A stretch of DNA of 64,000 bases from Rhynochetos jubatus. Taxonomy: Eukaryota > Chordata > Aves > Eurypygiformes > Rhynochetidae. The notes under the pieces are model-generated. The model made no database searches. It saw nothing but the letters and a program-made list of their open reading frames with translations, and had not been told where the DNA came from. Shown one piece after another: positions 12,685 to 24,830 of the stretch. Position numbers and translations under genes: made by a program. The DNA is taken from contig CM050657.1 in the NCBI GenBank assembly GCA_027574665.1, positions 25,770,700 to 25,834,699 on the forward strand, read 5' to 3'. Positions within the stretch are counted from its first letter, which is position 1. The number at the start of each line of letters is the position of its first letter.

Positions 12685-15208
12685 CTTAAGCAATGCTGAA
12701 GTTCATATAGCATTTCTTCAGAAACCTCTGTTTCGCAGATGCTGTGGTACAGGAATGAGCAGTTGTCGCCATATTCACCATAACATAACTGTATTGGAAG
12801 CTGCCCAAAATAAGAGGCTGGGATTCAGCATAACTTCTAGTAAGTATCAGTCACTTGGAAGAGACTGTCATGTGGACTCGAGCTGGTGGGACAAAGAAGC
12901 AGGATTGGATAGAAAGGTGGTGCTCAGAAGATGCCTGAGTAAATGAGCCTGGAAATAGGTAAGCACAAATAATAAGGCTGTGGTGAGGTATGAGAGGCAG
13001 GAAAGGGTTCTGACAAAAGGAGAGGCCTGCACTGTCTCTGTGATGAAAGGCTGTATGAAAATTCATGCGCCTCGAATAGGAGTAGGTGAAACCTGTGCTG
13101 GCCTCTCCACTGCTTCCAAACCAAGAGCACTTTGATTGGGGAAATTCAGTGTATGGACACTGCGTCTGGATGTGTTGGTGTATATGTGTCTGTATACAGC
13201 TGATCACAGTGACGGCCAACTGTTAATGTTCTCACATCCGGCATAGTACTATTCACAGGAGTGACCTTTGGGAAATTGGTTAATTCCTTTAAAACTGGTT
13301 ACCTATTTAAAACCAATATTTACCAATCTTAAACAAAGGTAAAATGACTTGTGATGCCAGCAACAGGTATTTTGTACTGTACGCCATTTTGTACAGTAGT
13401 ATTTGAACTGTATTTTTAAATATATATTTGAACTTTCTGATTCTGTTGAGGGAAAGGGAAAGGAAAACTCCACTCTGTACCATTTAGTAGTCACAATTAT
13501 GAAGCATTTCACATTACAAATATAGCATGTAATGGTGCTGTTTATGCTGTAAAAGCATTTATGCTTTATATATGCGTATACAAAAACACGTGCCATCCAT
13601 GATGGGTAGACACAATCCAGACAAGTATGTTTTGATAAAGCAGTGTAGGAAAATAGAGTCCAAGATAATCTGAAATGTGTATTCTTAGGAAATAATCAGG
13701 AATACATCTTATATTAACTGAGACTCTCATTGCTTTATGCGAAGGCAGGGAAAATGGATTTTCTTGATAGTGTTAAAATGGAATTGGGTTATACAGGTGT
13801 AATGCATAGAAGATATAGGTCAGTGACAGTTGAGCAGCATGGCATGTGAGTCAAGCTGTGTGTTCGTTATGGGGTGAATGTCCAGCCTCAGTCCTCTAAT
13901 CCTGATGCAACTTGATATGGGGATATTTAGTGCCTAATTAAAAATATCAACTGGCTGCACTGTGCCATTATATACAGTGCTGGCCTTCCCAGGGCTGTCA
14001 GTATAATGTAGTGGTGTTGAGCATGGCAGTGTAGGATGCCTGAGAGAATTCAGTCTGGAGAATTTGAAAGTTGAATGTAAAATTCATTCCTTACTTTTCA
14101 CAGATGTAATTCTATTCATAAATAGTAAGGGGAAAATTAGAAATGCTAAGTCCTGACATGATTTCAGAAGAAATTTTAATCTTTACATCTTTATTTGCTT
14201 CTTTCAGTAAAACTTAGCTGGAAATGCTTGGAAGAAAATTAGACTTAGTTAACTGCTAATCATTGTGTTTATATACTAATAAAAAACTTTCTCCTGTGAT
14301 CTGTTCATTAGATTCATATGTCATATGGCTCTTGAAGAATCAACCATTCTCATAAAAAATGCTATTTGTGTCTTGAACTTCTGTGTGGACCATCTTTGAT
14401 TTGAATAAAGTCACACTTGGGAATTGTTTGGCTCACTGTGACTGGAAAGTGGGTATTTATCTTAAGAAAAGGCATGACAGAAGGAAGACGTGATTGGATT
14501 CAGTAATATAGTCCTTTAATGAGATGAGATGTTGTGCTTTACTTTATCTGCATGTTTGCCTGAGGTATATGTTTCTTCAAACCCACAAACTGAAAATGTG
14601 TCATCTAAAAAATATTATGCCCTGGTTGCAGGAAGTCTGGCAAGCAGTGCTGGAAGTGAATCGAGACTCTTAATTCTTCCCAGTAGATACAAATAACAGT
14701 AAATTTCATTCTATAAAATGCACAGTAGCCTACTGCTCTAGGGTCTAAGCCCACTATCATTGGTAACTGAAAAATGTTCTTCTAGGAAATATGTTGTGGG
14801 AGGAAGGATGTAAATGTTTAACACCTTGTTTCACACCCCTGCTTAACATCTTTTGGGGTTTTTTACTAATAAAAATGCTTCCAAGTTTTTTATTTCATAG
14901 GAAATAGCCTGCTCCTGTTTATAATTTCAAGAAAATAATAATAATAACCTTAATCATGTGATCATTTCCACTACAGTTTGCTGAGATATCACAAATAAGG
15001 AGCTTTGACAGTGAACAACTACAGTTGCTTTAGTTTTTACTAGAGTTTGAGGGTCTTTCATAAAAGTAAACGTTTTATAATTAATTCTTAGTTCTTAATT
15101 ATACTTTATGCTAAAATGGAGAAAGGAAATAAATGCAGAAATTATGATGCAGATTTTTTTTAGGAAATATTAGCAGGACTTTGAAATAACCTAGGTGTAA
15201 ACATTCAG
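12685..15208. other. Unique noncoding sequence
   Basis: No gene is supported. The longest minus frame (12851-13219, 122 codons) has no recognisable domain, no consistent exon boundaries and low-complexity local composition, so it is not called. A short AAT run lies near 14933-14947. Confidence 0.55.
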
Positions 15209-15233
15209 AAATCCACCTTGAATAGGTGGATTT
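15209..15233. repeat. Perfect 10-bp hairpin next to TA repeat
   Basis: The arms aaatccacct (15209-15218) and aggtggattt (15224-15233) pair exactly around a 5-base loop. The hairpin ends four bases before a long TA dinucleotide tract, so the whole interval is highly capable of extruding secondary structure. Confidence 0.75.
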
Positions 15234-15236
15234 ATG

Positions 15237-15254
15237 AATATATATATATATGGG

Positions 15255-15286
<32 letters not shown>

Positions 15287-15292
15287 TATATT
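15237..15292. repeat. (TA)n microsatellite, interrupted
   Basis: Alternating TA runs for about 55 bases, interrupted by a ggg triplet near 15252-15254 and an aaa near 15280. It is self-complementary and probably variable in length between individuals. Confidence 0.95.
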
Positions 15293-17104
15293 CTCTGTGT
15301 GATACATAGAAAGCTTATGTTTGTTTTCCATTCAAGGGAAAGGGCTGAAGACTTATCTTGAGGAAATCCTTGACTAACTGGGAGAACTTCCAAAATGTTT
15401 TGCAAGGTATATTTGAATTTTTTGCCTTCATCCAGTTCAGAAAGCTTTGGGAACTATGAACAGAAAATGAGCTCTTCATAACAATCTGAGTTGGTTAAGA
15501 AATACAGAAAAAATTCAGCCTTAATATCTAGATGAGACAAATATTTAATAATAATAATAATAGGGCCAAGCAGAAAAAATGGCTTAAATTCAAGATTTTT
15601 GAAAAGTTATAATATCTTCGTGTTTGTGTTTTCTTCTTTTTCCTTGATGCAGCAGAGAGCCGTGTGTAACAGAAATGGATAGATTGTGTTTGTTGCCTAG
15701 GCTGACATTTGTTATATAATCTATAATACATTTTCACAGAGGAGCCTGAGATTTAGCATAATTTTAGTATAAATGCATTATGGGAAGTGAAGGGCAGTTG
15801 CGTATCCCAATTCCTCCTGGGAACTGAGGGTAAAAGCAGTGAAACTACAAGTCCTTTGAAGGTGAAGACAGATGAAAGAGATTTAAAGCAAAACATTTTG
15901 ATTTATTTTGGAATAATGCATGTTTGAATTTCACTTAACTGTAATACTGGTTTAGAATTTGAAAACCAGGAGCTAGGTAGAGGAAAGAAGCCCAAATTAT
16001 TGCTCAGTGAGAAGGCGGCAGAAAATGCAACCAGTTTATTTTTTGTTTTAGCAGCAGTAAAGGACGCAAAGCTATAAGATAGTGAGTTTTGTTAGTTCTG
16101 CTGTACATAAATAAACACTGTGCTGAGCTGAGAGCTACCAATGTTGGGCTGTTTAGCATACATGACAATCAAAGTGGTGGTGGTTGGCTCTAATATTGTC
16201 CTACCTTTAACAAGTTTTTCTAATATTTGTAAATATTATTTTATTTTCTACTCTTATTTTTAAATTCCAAAACTGCTCAACTTTTCAGCAAAAATTAGAC
16301 CAAGATATTTTACCTAAAGTGCAAAAGCTTTCAAAAGTTACTATTGAACAAATGATAACGGCAGAGGAAGGAAAAAGGGAAATGTAGGTTACAGATTTAC
16401 AAATGCTCTTTTCAGTGTTATTACTGGCTAAGGAATTTGCATTCCTTTACTACTACATCTATTAGATGATCTGGGAAACCTATTTTGCAAATATCTTAGC
16501 ATTTATCAGAACATTTACCTTCCGTAGCTATGTCTGTAAAGCACGGTATGCTAAAGCACTCCTGATCTTTTACAATGCAAGTATCTATGCCAAATGAAGT
16601 AAACAGGTGACCTAGTTGACTGTACAACTAATAGGACAATTAACAGTAACCAATTCGTTGTGCTCTAAAAGCTATATATATAATCTCAGGATATGCTCCC
16701 TGAGGTTTTAAAACCTGTTCCTATGATAAATATACATTTCCAGTAAGGATAGTTAAAGTGTCACTGCTTTAAAATCTTGGGACCTTCAGGGCTGGAAACA
16801 AATACTCTGAAACCCATTGGGAAGCTGGCAACATTTAATCACTAGAGGACAAAGCTTCCATTTCTAGCTCTGTGGAGTGGCATAATATTGATTTTTAAAC
16901 ACAGTGCTCAATATTTTTGGTTCAGCTTTTGGGGCCAGTGTAACTTGGGGAGGGAAATGCTGTAACGGAGGATATTGGTGAGGAGGAGGAAACCTGTTAA
17001 GGTGACAAAATAAATCTAAGCATCTTGCAGCTCTTGGATGTTTGACATGTTCAAAATATTTCTGGCAGAAATGGATTAACAGGTAGAATACAAAGTCAAA
17101 AGTG
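15293..17104. other. Unique AT-rich noncoding sequence
   Basis: No gene is supported. A TAA trinucleotide run (about 15546-15562) is the only repeat I see. Stop codons are dense in all six frames. Confidence 0.6.
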
Positions 17105-17525
17105 TCATAGAATCATAGAATGGTTTGGGTTGGAAGGGACCTTAAAGATGACCTATTTCCAACTCCCCTGCCATGGGCAGGGACACCCCCCACTAGACCA
17201 GGTTTCTCCCAGCCTCATCCAGCCTGGCCTTGAACACTGCCAGGGATGGGGCATCCACAGCTTCTCTGGGCAACCTGTCCCAGTCCCTCACCACCCTCTC
17301 TGTGAAGAATTTCTTCCTGATATCTAATCTAAATCTCCCCACTTTCAATTTAAACCTGTTACCCCTTGTCCTGTCACTACAGGCCCTTGTAAAAAGCCTC
17401 CCCCAGCTTCCTTGTAGCCCCCTTCAGGTACTGGAAGGCTGCAATAAGGTCTCCCTGAAGCCTTCTCTTCTCCAGGCTTAACAAGGCCAATTGTCTCAGC
17501 CTTTCTTTGTAAGAGACGTGTTCCT
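17105..17525 (-). mobile_element. CR1 LINE, 3' fragment, antisense
   Basis: On the plus strand it opens with tcatagaatcatagaatgg, the reverse complement of the CR1 3' terminus, which ends in short ATTCTATGA-type repeats and not poly(A). The minus strand then reads back into the last part of the ORF2 protein: fragments resembling [16 protein letters not shown] and DAPSLAVFKARLDEA are visible with few changes. Only about 420 bases remain. That is a typical 5'-truncated CR1, because reverse transcription starts at the 3' end and usually aborts. It cannot move on its own. The inner boundary near 17525 is approximate. Confidence 0.93.
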
Positions 17526-18225
17526 ATGTGTCTGGTAAGTACCATTCATTACCTCCCTCTGATTACTATTGCAGGGATAGCATTCCCATGCAGATCTTTT
17601 AAGAGAACTGGGCTCATGCAGGAAGCTGTCTACACTATCATCTTAAAGGATTTCTGCTGTGAATCGCTCATGGACCCTAGGGAATGGGCAGTGCTAGGTC
17701 CTGGACTATGGACTGGGTACCCTGCCAGCACCCTTGTGTGAGTTCCTATAAGGTGATGTGTCTGGCTGGTATGGGTCTGTATGGTGTTGCCCAAAGGAGT
17801 CAAGGTAAGAGGAACAGATGAAACTCAAGTGTGCAACCTCTTCTGTGTTACTGTCTTTCTGCATTCTTCTGATCCTACAGTCATGCTTATTTCTCTTTCC
17901 CTGATTGTGCCAATTTCAGATGTCCTTTGATATTCACATTGCTGTGCTTTCAAAGCTTTGTTTCATTTCTCATTATCTCTGTTGTAGACTAAGGTGGTTT
18001 ACTGATTCTTTTAACAGTCATTGAAACAAAATGTTGGATTGAAATTTAGTTTCAAAAAACAGCAAAAAAGGAAAGGTAAATATACTGTCAAATTAAACAA
18101 TAGATTTCATGTCTAGTCAAACAAAAAATTTCTTTCAATGTTATTTTTGTTATTCACTTTGATGATAATATGCCCAAAAGAAAACCAAGCAGTTTTGGTA
18201 ACAGAATTATTTTGGGGGTTTTGGG

Positions 18226-18244
18226 GTGTGTGTGTGTGCGTGTG
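18226..18244. repeat. Short (GT)n microsatellite
   Basis: About nine GT units with one GC interruption, directly after a G-rich ttttggggtttttgggg-like stretch. Recorded as simple sequence. Confidence 0.85.
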
Positions 18245-20391
18245 AATTTTTACTGTTTTTGGATTATCCAACAAGCCCCAAAGTACAAACTATCCAGGTC
18301 TATCACTAACCTTCTTTTTACTGTCTGATGTCAGGGTTCAGTCCCTTTTTAAAAAACTTAATTTAACAGAAATACTACCAAAAAAGCATAAACAGGCTGT
18401 CTCATCCATGAAGGGTGATTATGATTCTTCGACTTGCTTGGAGAAAAAAAAAAGACAAATCTTTGCCACTCACTCTGGCCCGCAGCCCTTTTGAGTTATG
18501 GATCTTTCATAGCCGGGGAAGGAACTTAGCACTCAACCTTCATGGGTGAAATAACCTATTCATATTCAGGAACAGGTAGCAAACAATTATAAATGGATTT
18601 AAAGAGATGCCAAGATTATAGTCTGGAAGTATAAATTATTATAAACTGGTTTTACTTTCTTCCTCTCTCTCTGTCATATACAGGATCTAGCAGTGGCACC
18701 TACATACTTAATATTGAATAGAATGCTAGAATTAACATTAACAAGGCTACAGAAATAGTCTTTAAATAGACTTTCAGAAATCACCTTTAAAATAATATTT
18801 TAAATAACAACAAAAACAGGACTTAAATTCTTCTCTTAGGATGAAGTGGACAAGTTACTATAGCACATTTCACCTGTATTTCAGCTGTATCTGAGCACAT
18901 TTTGCAGGACTCGTCAGTGCAAAGTACCTTAGAGCAGATTGCCTGTGCCTGAGAGAGAAATGAAGTCCTTTATGGCATCTGAATTGCCATGAGTTACAGT
19001 GCTTTAAAGACACAACAGTTTGTGCTTCCCTGTACACCATACCCCATTGCCATATTTATGCTGACCTGAGAATGATGAGACAACCCTACAACCAACCATG
19101 AAAACTTGACGTCACGTCTGTCATGTCCCATCGTGCCACAAACAGCAACTGCCCTCTTCAAGGTCCACTTTCCCTGAGAACTCTTTCTGAGGGGACAACT
19201 GTTCTTGTGCAGGATTCTTTCTCTGCAAAAGAGAACTAGAAAATACAGCGTAGATTCACCGGAGCCAACTTCAGGCCCTTAATTGAGCCCTACTCAGTCA
19301 CTGGAGAGAGACAAATAATCTGCTCTTTCTGTTGATTAGGATCCTAACCTAGATGTCTCTATTAGCTTTCTACAGTCACCCAGAATGAATCTCATCGTAT
19401 GAAATTTACCATCTTAAATTCAAATTTAAAGAATGGCCTGAAAGTAGAATTTTTAGCTGGGGATAATTAACATTCAAATGGCATCTTCACGGAGTAGGTT
19501 AGAGTCAACCTGTCATCTTTCTCAACTGCTTTCATAAGAGAACATCATTACTAGGGCACCAAGTGAAATAGCCTGAGGCATCTTTAGAGGATACATTTTG
19601 CAGTAGTGCTGTGTAAGAATGAGAACAGATGGAAGTGAGTGAATGCTAGCTGTGTGAGGCACCCGCTGGCGGTGTAGTTAGAATCAAGAAAAGAAAAGTC
19701 AAAGGACAAGAATCAGGGGATGGAAAGTGAAGTTGCCAGGAGATAAAATGGTGGCAAAGATGTTTCTGTCAGGACATGGAAAGTCACACCTGCAATAGCA
19801 CTGTCCCCATTTTTGCTAATTTACAGATACTATATTCAGCAAATTACGTTCTGGTCCACATTAGTAGTACATAAATGCTATTTTTCCTGCTCTGTTTTCT
19901 CTTCTGCACTACGGGATTAAAAATGCTAAGAGCATGATCAGAAGAAGAAAGATGAGGAGCTGTTGCTTGACTCTTTAACCCTGTCTGAAAACCCCACAGA
20001 GCAGTATGACCATTCTTGCAAAACCCACAAATTGGTTTCTGAGAACAACATTAACTTTGCAAAGGCAAATTCTCTCTAAATGCCTGGTTGTACTAGCTGT
20101 GAAGCAAACCCATTTGTTTCAGTGGTAAGATACTGCCACTACAGAAGAACATCTTGACTGCTGAAGCTCTCTGGAAATGAAGTTTGACTGATTCTCAGAA
20201 GGGAAGGAAACCTGAAGGGCCTCTTTCAGCAACTGTTAACCTGAAGCTTTAAAAGAGCAGCTGGCAGGTCCATGAGATCCTTAACAACTGTTTTGCTTGA
20301 TATTTCAAAAGTTAGCTTAGTACTCCAAAACTTTTGGCCTGCTTAATAAGTTAACTCTTTAGATCTTGTTGAAACAATTCGATATATCTAT

Positions 20392-20525
20392 TGTGTGTCT
20401 TGTGTTTGCATGTACACGTGTATTTGTATTTATAGAGATCCATGTGTATATATTTATAAAATATGCATAAATACATATATCTGTATTTTTTATGTGTATA
20501 GGTGCATCTATATAAATTTGTTTCA
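20392..20525. repeat. Degenerate TGTATA-rich low-complexity region
   Basis: About 130 bases made mostly of TGTGTAT, TATATTTATA and CATATAT words. It is probably a decayed TG/TA microsatellite. The short frames on both strands here are low-complexity artefacts. Confidence 0.7.
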
Positions 20526-21837
20526 TTTTTCTTTTCAATTCTTCTCTGTTTTCTGCATCATGAAGCAGACCACCAACATACCTATTCAAAAGGGCTTTCA
20601 GTCGCTCACCACCATAATACTGAGGTGGTAAACATGTACTACTTATTAATGGGTTTAAGCAACTGTCCCTGTTACGCTCCTGAGCCTAATTCTTGGCAAC
20701 AGCAAATTGCTGAAACTCTGCTAAAATTATGATGTTGACTCTCCTGGAGCATTTTATGCAGCCTGAGGGTTTGTCCTAAAAAGCTTGTGGCGATAACCAT
20801 GGCCTAGAATACGCAACAACCTCCAGGGCACGTCTGATTACTGAAACAGCAGAAGGGTCTTTTGGTCCTTTCTCCCCCTTTTTCAGGCATTACTGTGTGA
20901 ACCTCTCAAAGCAGCTTCCTTGCATATACCTCCTCCCCATGGTGCATGAGAATGTCAGGTCATGAAAAATCAAGTGAGCCTCTTCCAGCCAAAACTTCGG
21001 GGGGCACAGTCATGACATAGGAATAGGAGATACAGTTCAGCCACTATAATAGAAGAATCCAGTGTTTGATTTTCCCATGAAAAAAGATAGGAAATCCAGG
21101 AGAACTCTCTTACTGCAAATGATGTGATATGAAGCAAATGAAACTTCATTCTCTCCTGGGAATGATTGTAAACTTTTTCACACTTGGTGCGCTTCAACCA
21201 AAGGTGGCACTAGGGGATCACAAGTAATAGTCTTTAATACATCTGTTGCTCTCCATTCTCTCCCTGTAGTTGTCTTCTCTCCTTGACTCCTTTCCCTCCA
21301 CACTTCTTCAGGTGATATTTTCTAAAAATATAATAGTCTTGTCAGTTTGATACAGAGGTAGATATGGTGATGCTAATCTCTTTTCTTCTTAATACTGGAG
21401 GGAGATCTACCTACTATGCGTCTATCTGTGCAGGATGGTGTTGATTCTGGTGAGAAATGTATCCGGATTAAATCGTGGTTCCAAAAATACTTCAGTAATG
21501 AGATATGTTAAGACAGAAGTAGTTTCTCCTTCTCTACCTCACATCTGCCAAACACAAAATCCCTGCAGTCATTCTGTGCTCCAACTGCATGTATATTGAA
21601 GAGACTTCAGAAAACGCTTTTTCACTGGGGCGCTTTGAGAGCTGACCACTGCCTGTGTCTTTGGAAAGCTCTCTCAGTTGCTTTATGCTTTTCTTCCCTA
21701 AGCTGGGATTGAATCCTGGAGGACAGGGTATACGCTGCTGTTGAAAACACTTGTGGGAGCTGCTAAACTGCTAATCTTTGTGTAAAATTAACCTGGAAAA
21801 GGTAGGTGAGGTAGCAATGTACTTAAATAGAATGTTC

Positions 21838-21985
21838 TTCCTGTGGGATTGTAAGAAAGTCACTCATTCCCTCTCTGCTTCTGTTCCCTGTCTGAGCAAT
21901 AATCCTTCCTCCTTCATGAGCTGTTAGGACAATAAATCAATTGTCTTACATGCTGCAGATTTGAGTGACATAAATATCTAGATAT
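21838..21985 (+). repeat. Probable MIR-like SINE remnant
   Basis: The order of words follows the MIR consensus as I know it: agaaagtcactc then ccctctctgcttctgttccc then a gagcaataat stretch, then gctgttaggacaataaat and cttacatgctg. In MIR these correspond to the segments around aagtcacttaacctctctg, cctcagtttcctcat, gttgtgaggattaaat and acatgtaaag. Divergence is high, as expected for an ancient amniote element. A consensus alignment would settle it. Confidence 0.5.
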
Positions 21986-22359
21986 TCTGTTGAGTCTGCC
22001 CCACATCCTTGTGGGATTGTCATCTTCTCCTGTTATTCCAGGCCTGTTGCTGCCTGCTCTGTAAAGGTTGTAACGTAGAATGATTGTGAGCGAAAGCTCC
22101 AAACTCTTCCAGATCAGCTTTGCCCTGTGTATCCCTGGGCATATCTGGCCTTCTTGGCTTCCTAGATTTTAATCCTGTTTCTGACACAGATCTGACTGAG
22201 ACCATCTCCTCTAATTTTTAAAACTGTTTAATAGCTCAAGATAACAAGTTTGTTATTTTAAAACGACCACTGAAATCAACGGGTCTTGGACAGCTTGGGG
22301 CTGTTGAGGAACTCACTGGGGAAATATTTATGTCTTCCAAGGAGTAAATTTGATCCTGA

Positions 22360-22465
22360 ATGACCTTGCCTCAGGTTTCCTAGAAGAGATGTAATTTTAT
22401 TTACCTATCTATAAGGCTGTTGAAAGCCGTGACTAAACAATATATGTGAAGTGTTACTAATTTTA
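22360..22465 (+). repeat. Probable MIR-like SINE remnant
   Basis: It shows ccttgcctcaggtttcct, a diverged TTTATTTACCTATCTATAAGG stretch, gctgttgaaagccgtgac and atatatgtgaagtgttact in order. These line up with the MIR core and 3' part (cctcagtttcctcat, taatacctacctcataggg, gttgtgaggattaaatga, catgtaaagtgctta). It lies about 370 bases after the 21838-21985 remnant in the same orientation. Both contain the same core region, so they are separate insertions. Confidence 0.5.
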
Positions 22466-24221
22466 ATCCATATGAAACGTGTTTTGTAGACCAGCACCAT
22501 GTTAAAAAAATGATGAATTAGATTGAATCAAGAACTGTGTCATGCCTTATTAAACAATATAAAATCACCTTCACATATGTCACCCTCTTCTAGTACCCCC
22601 CCTCCTCTTTTGGTTTTACTTGTGTCCTTGAAAGTAATGTAATAGATACGAAGAGTGCTGCTCGCTCAGAGCACAGCAGCCTGCCTAACCCCGCGTATCA
22701 GCAGAGAGGTGAGAACACAGCTTTACTAGTGTCTTGGTATGCCATCTTGAGCTTTGACAAATACTTCTTTTGAGTAGCTTTTCGTTGCGTAACTCCAGCA
22801 TACACAAAAATGCACGATTACCCTTTTAAAAAGGGCAAGGCATCGTTCTCCTCCCTAATCCAACATTTGTGGTCCTTGCCCCTTCCTGGGACTTTGTTCA
22901 TTGCGGTACTTGTTTCTCTCAAGAATTCATAGGCACAAAGGGTTAATATACTGCATCGTGACTGCATCTGTTGAAAAATATATGAGAGTATGTTCTCTGC
23001 CCGCAGTACGTGTTCTAGCGTGGCATGCGTGTTGCCAAGATCTTTCTGAAATGTAGGCAGCGTGCCACCTCAGAGTGTGCAGTGGGAGAGGGGTTTCTGA
23101 CGAGCTGGGTAAGGGGAAAGACTCCATCGTATTCTGGGAAAAAAAGCCAGCTCTCCAAACAAGAGTGGGAGAGCATGGAAAATTTGGGGTTGTATAGTCT
23201 CTTCCTCTTCCCTCCCTCCACAGCTCTTTGTTTGTTTAAAGAATTTGTATGGTATGTGTGAACTACACAAGTAAAGCTCTCCCCCCTGCCATGTGCTAAT
23301 GACACAGTTTAAATCGCTACCATGTGCTGTCTTCTCTGCTCTGTTTACCAGACCACAGCAAATACATGTTAGTGGTGTTAAGGGCCTGATATAAACTCAG
23401 AAAAGCAAAGAAGATATTTAAACCTGGTGTAATACAGATAATTTTGTCTTTGCTCTCTCAGTGAGTGGAGAGACTGAATATGAAAAAATCAGTAGGAATA
23501 GGTAAAGTAGATGATCATGGACTTTTCTGAGGGAAATATAATTTTTAAAGAGAGCAGAAGAGATCACTTTCTGATGTAAACAAGAGTGCAGGTTCCCTGG
23601 TTGACACTGTTCCTCTACAGCTAAAGGGCCTTTTGATGTCATGGTCAGGAGGAAAAGGCTGCAGACAGTACCTGCTGTTGGCACCATTCCACGAAATGGC
23701 ATTCATAATACTAATTATACCAATCTGTAATGTTTTATGTAACTAAACAGTAATTTCTCCTCTCTTTCTTCTTACCCCCAGACTCACATTCTTTCGTCTC
23801 CTAGGGAAGAAGAGAGGAAGGAGGAGAGAAAAAGTTGTCAAGGCCAAGATTTTCTCTCAAGAACTTACTATTGGTTTATATATCATTATTTTTCTCTATA
23901 TATTGTAAGTTTTGCATAATTTGGCCTAGCCTCTGTGTAGAGCAAGTAATATTGACTCACCTGTGGTTCCTTTACATAGTTACATGATGTTTTATGTCAA
24001 GGAAATACGATATTGTTATATGTTGTCCAACACTTGTGACAAATACGTACACTTTAGATGGGCTACAGTCTTAGACATTAGGGCTTCTGAGGCACATGGG
24101 GTGAAGAGAAGAGGTATTTTATCTCCTGTTGCAATTTGATGGACTGTTGCACATGCGCACACACATGGTGGTATATGCAGATTATTCTCAGCCCCTGACT
24201 TCTCTCACACTACAAGAATCC
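22466..24221. other. Unique noncoding sequence
   Basis: No gene is supported. Overlapping short frames at 22927-23305 on both strands have no recognisable product. A CpG-containing stretch near 22655-22700 is too short to be a CpG island. Confidence 0.5.
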
Positions 24222-24440
24222 TAGGCAGGTTAGACGTTAGGAAAAACTTCTTCCCTGAAAGAGTGGTCAGACATTGGAACAGGCTGTCCAGGGAAGTGGT
24301 GGAGTCACCATCCCTGGAGGTGTTCAAGGAACATACAGACGTGGTGCTTGAGGACAAGGTCTAGTGTGTATGGTAGTGTTGGGCTGGTCGTTGGACTGGA
24401 TGATCTTACAGGTCTTTTCCAACCTTAGTGATTCTGTGAT
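24222..24440 (+). mobile_element. CR1 LINE, 3' fragment, sense
   Basis: About 220 bases covering the very end of ORF2 and the 3' end. The translation shows pieces such as [20 protein letters not shown] and [19 protein letters not shown], typical of the CR1 ORF2 C-terminus and still open. These are followed by gttgggctgg, ttggactggatgatctta and the terminal gtgattctgtgat. It is 5'-truncated at the reverse-transcription stop and too short to encode an enzyme domain. The open frame suggests a moderately young copy. Confidence 0.92.
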
Positions 24441-24654
24441 TTCTAACCTCAGGACAACTTCATATTGCGGTTGCTAAAGAAACGCTCAAGTTACTTACTG
24501 GCTGGAATTTGTATGATGGTGATATTGCTAAATCATTACTCAATTTCATAGGCTATGTAGTAAAATTTATGCCTTCATACGATGTCAAACAATGGCTAGC
24601 TGTCTCATCACTGCTCATTTCTGCAGTAAGATCACAGATGATTTTCCTGAGGTA

Positions 24655-24830
24655 GGGACTGCAGTCAAACCTATGAATAATCTTACATTCTTACATGCCC
24701 ATATTATCAGAGCATCCTACAGTGTTAATGCAGTTCAACCCCAACAGTTAGGTAAGTATTTCTATCCTCATTTTTACAGATGAGCAAATGAAGCAAAGGG
24801 ATGAAGGCTTACACCTTCCAGCTGTGACCA
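24655..24830 (-). repeat. Probable MIR-like SINE remnant, antisense
   Basis: The plus strand reads gcagttcaaccccaacagtt, aggtaagtatttctatcctc, tttttacagatgagcaaatg and aagcaaagggatgaaggctt. This resembles the reverse complement of MIR (taatcctcacaacaacccta, ggtaggta, attttacagatgagg, ctgaggcacagagaggtta). A short plus frame ends inside it and is not a gene. The outer limits are approximate. Confidence 0.55.

Larger units (their letters stand above)
17526..21837. other. Unique noncoding sequence with small simple repeats
   Basis: No gene is supported. A GT run lies at 18226-18244 and a degenerate TGTATA/TATAAA-rich stretch at 20392-20525. Small frames between 20359 and 20732 are by-products of that stretch and its flanks. 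Confidence 0.55.

Noticed and set aside
12851-13219. 122-codon minus frame
   Set aside because: Unrecognised composition, no conserved domain, no neighbouring exon.
22655-22710. GC-richer stretch ending in a donor-like gaggtgaga
   Set aside because: No good acceptor pairs with it and it is too short for a CpG-island promoter.
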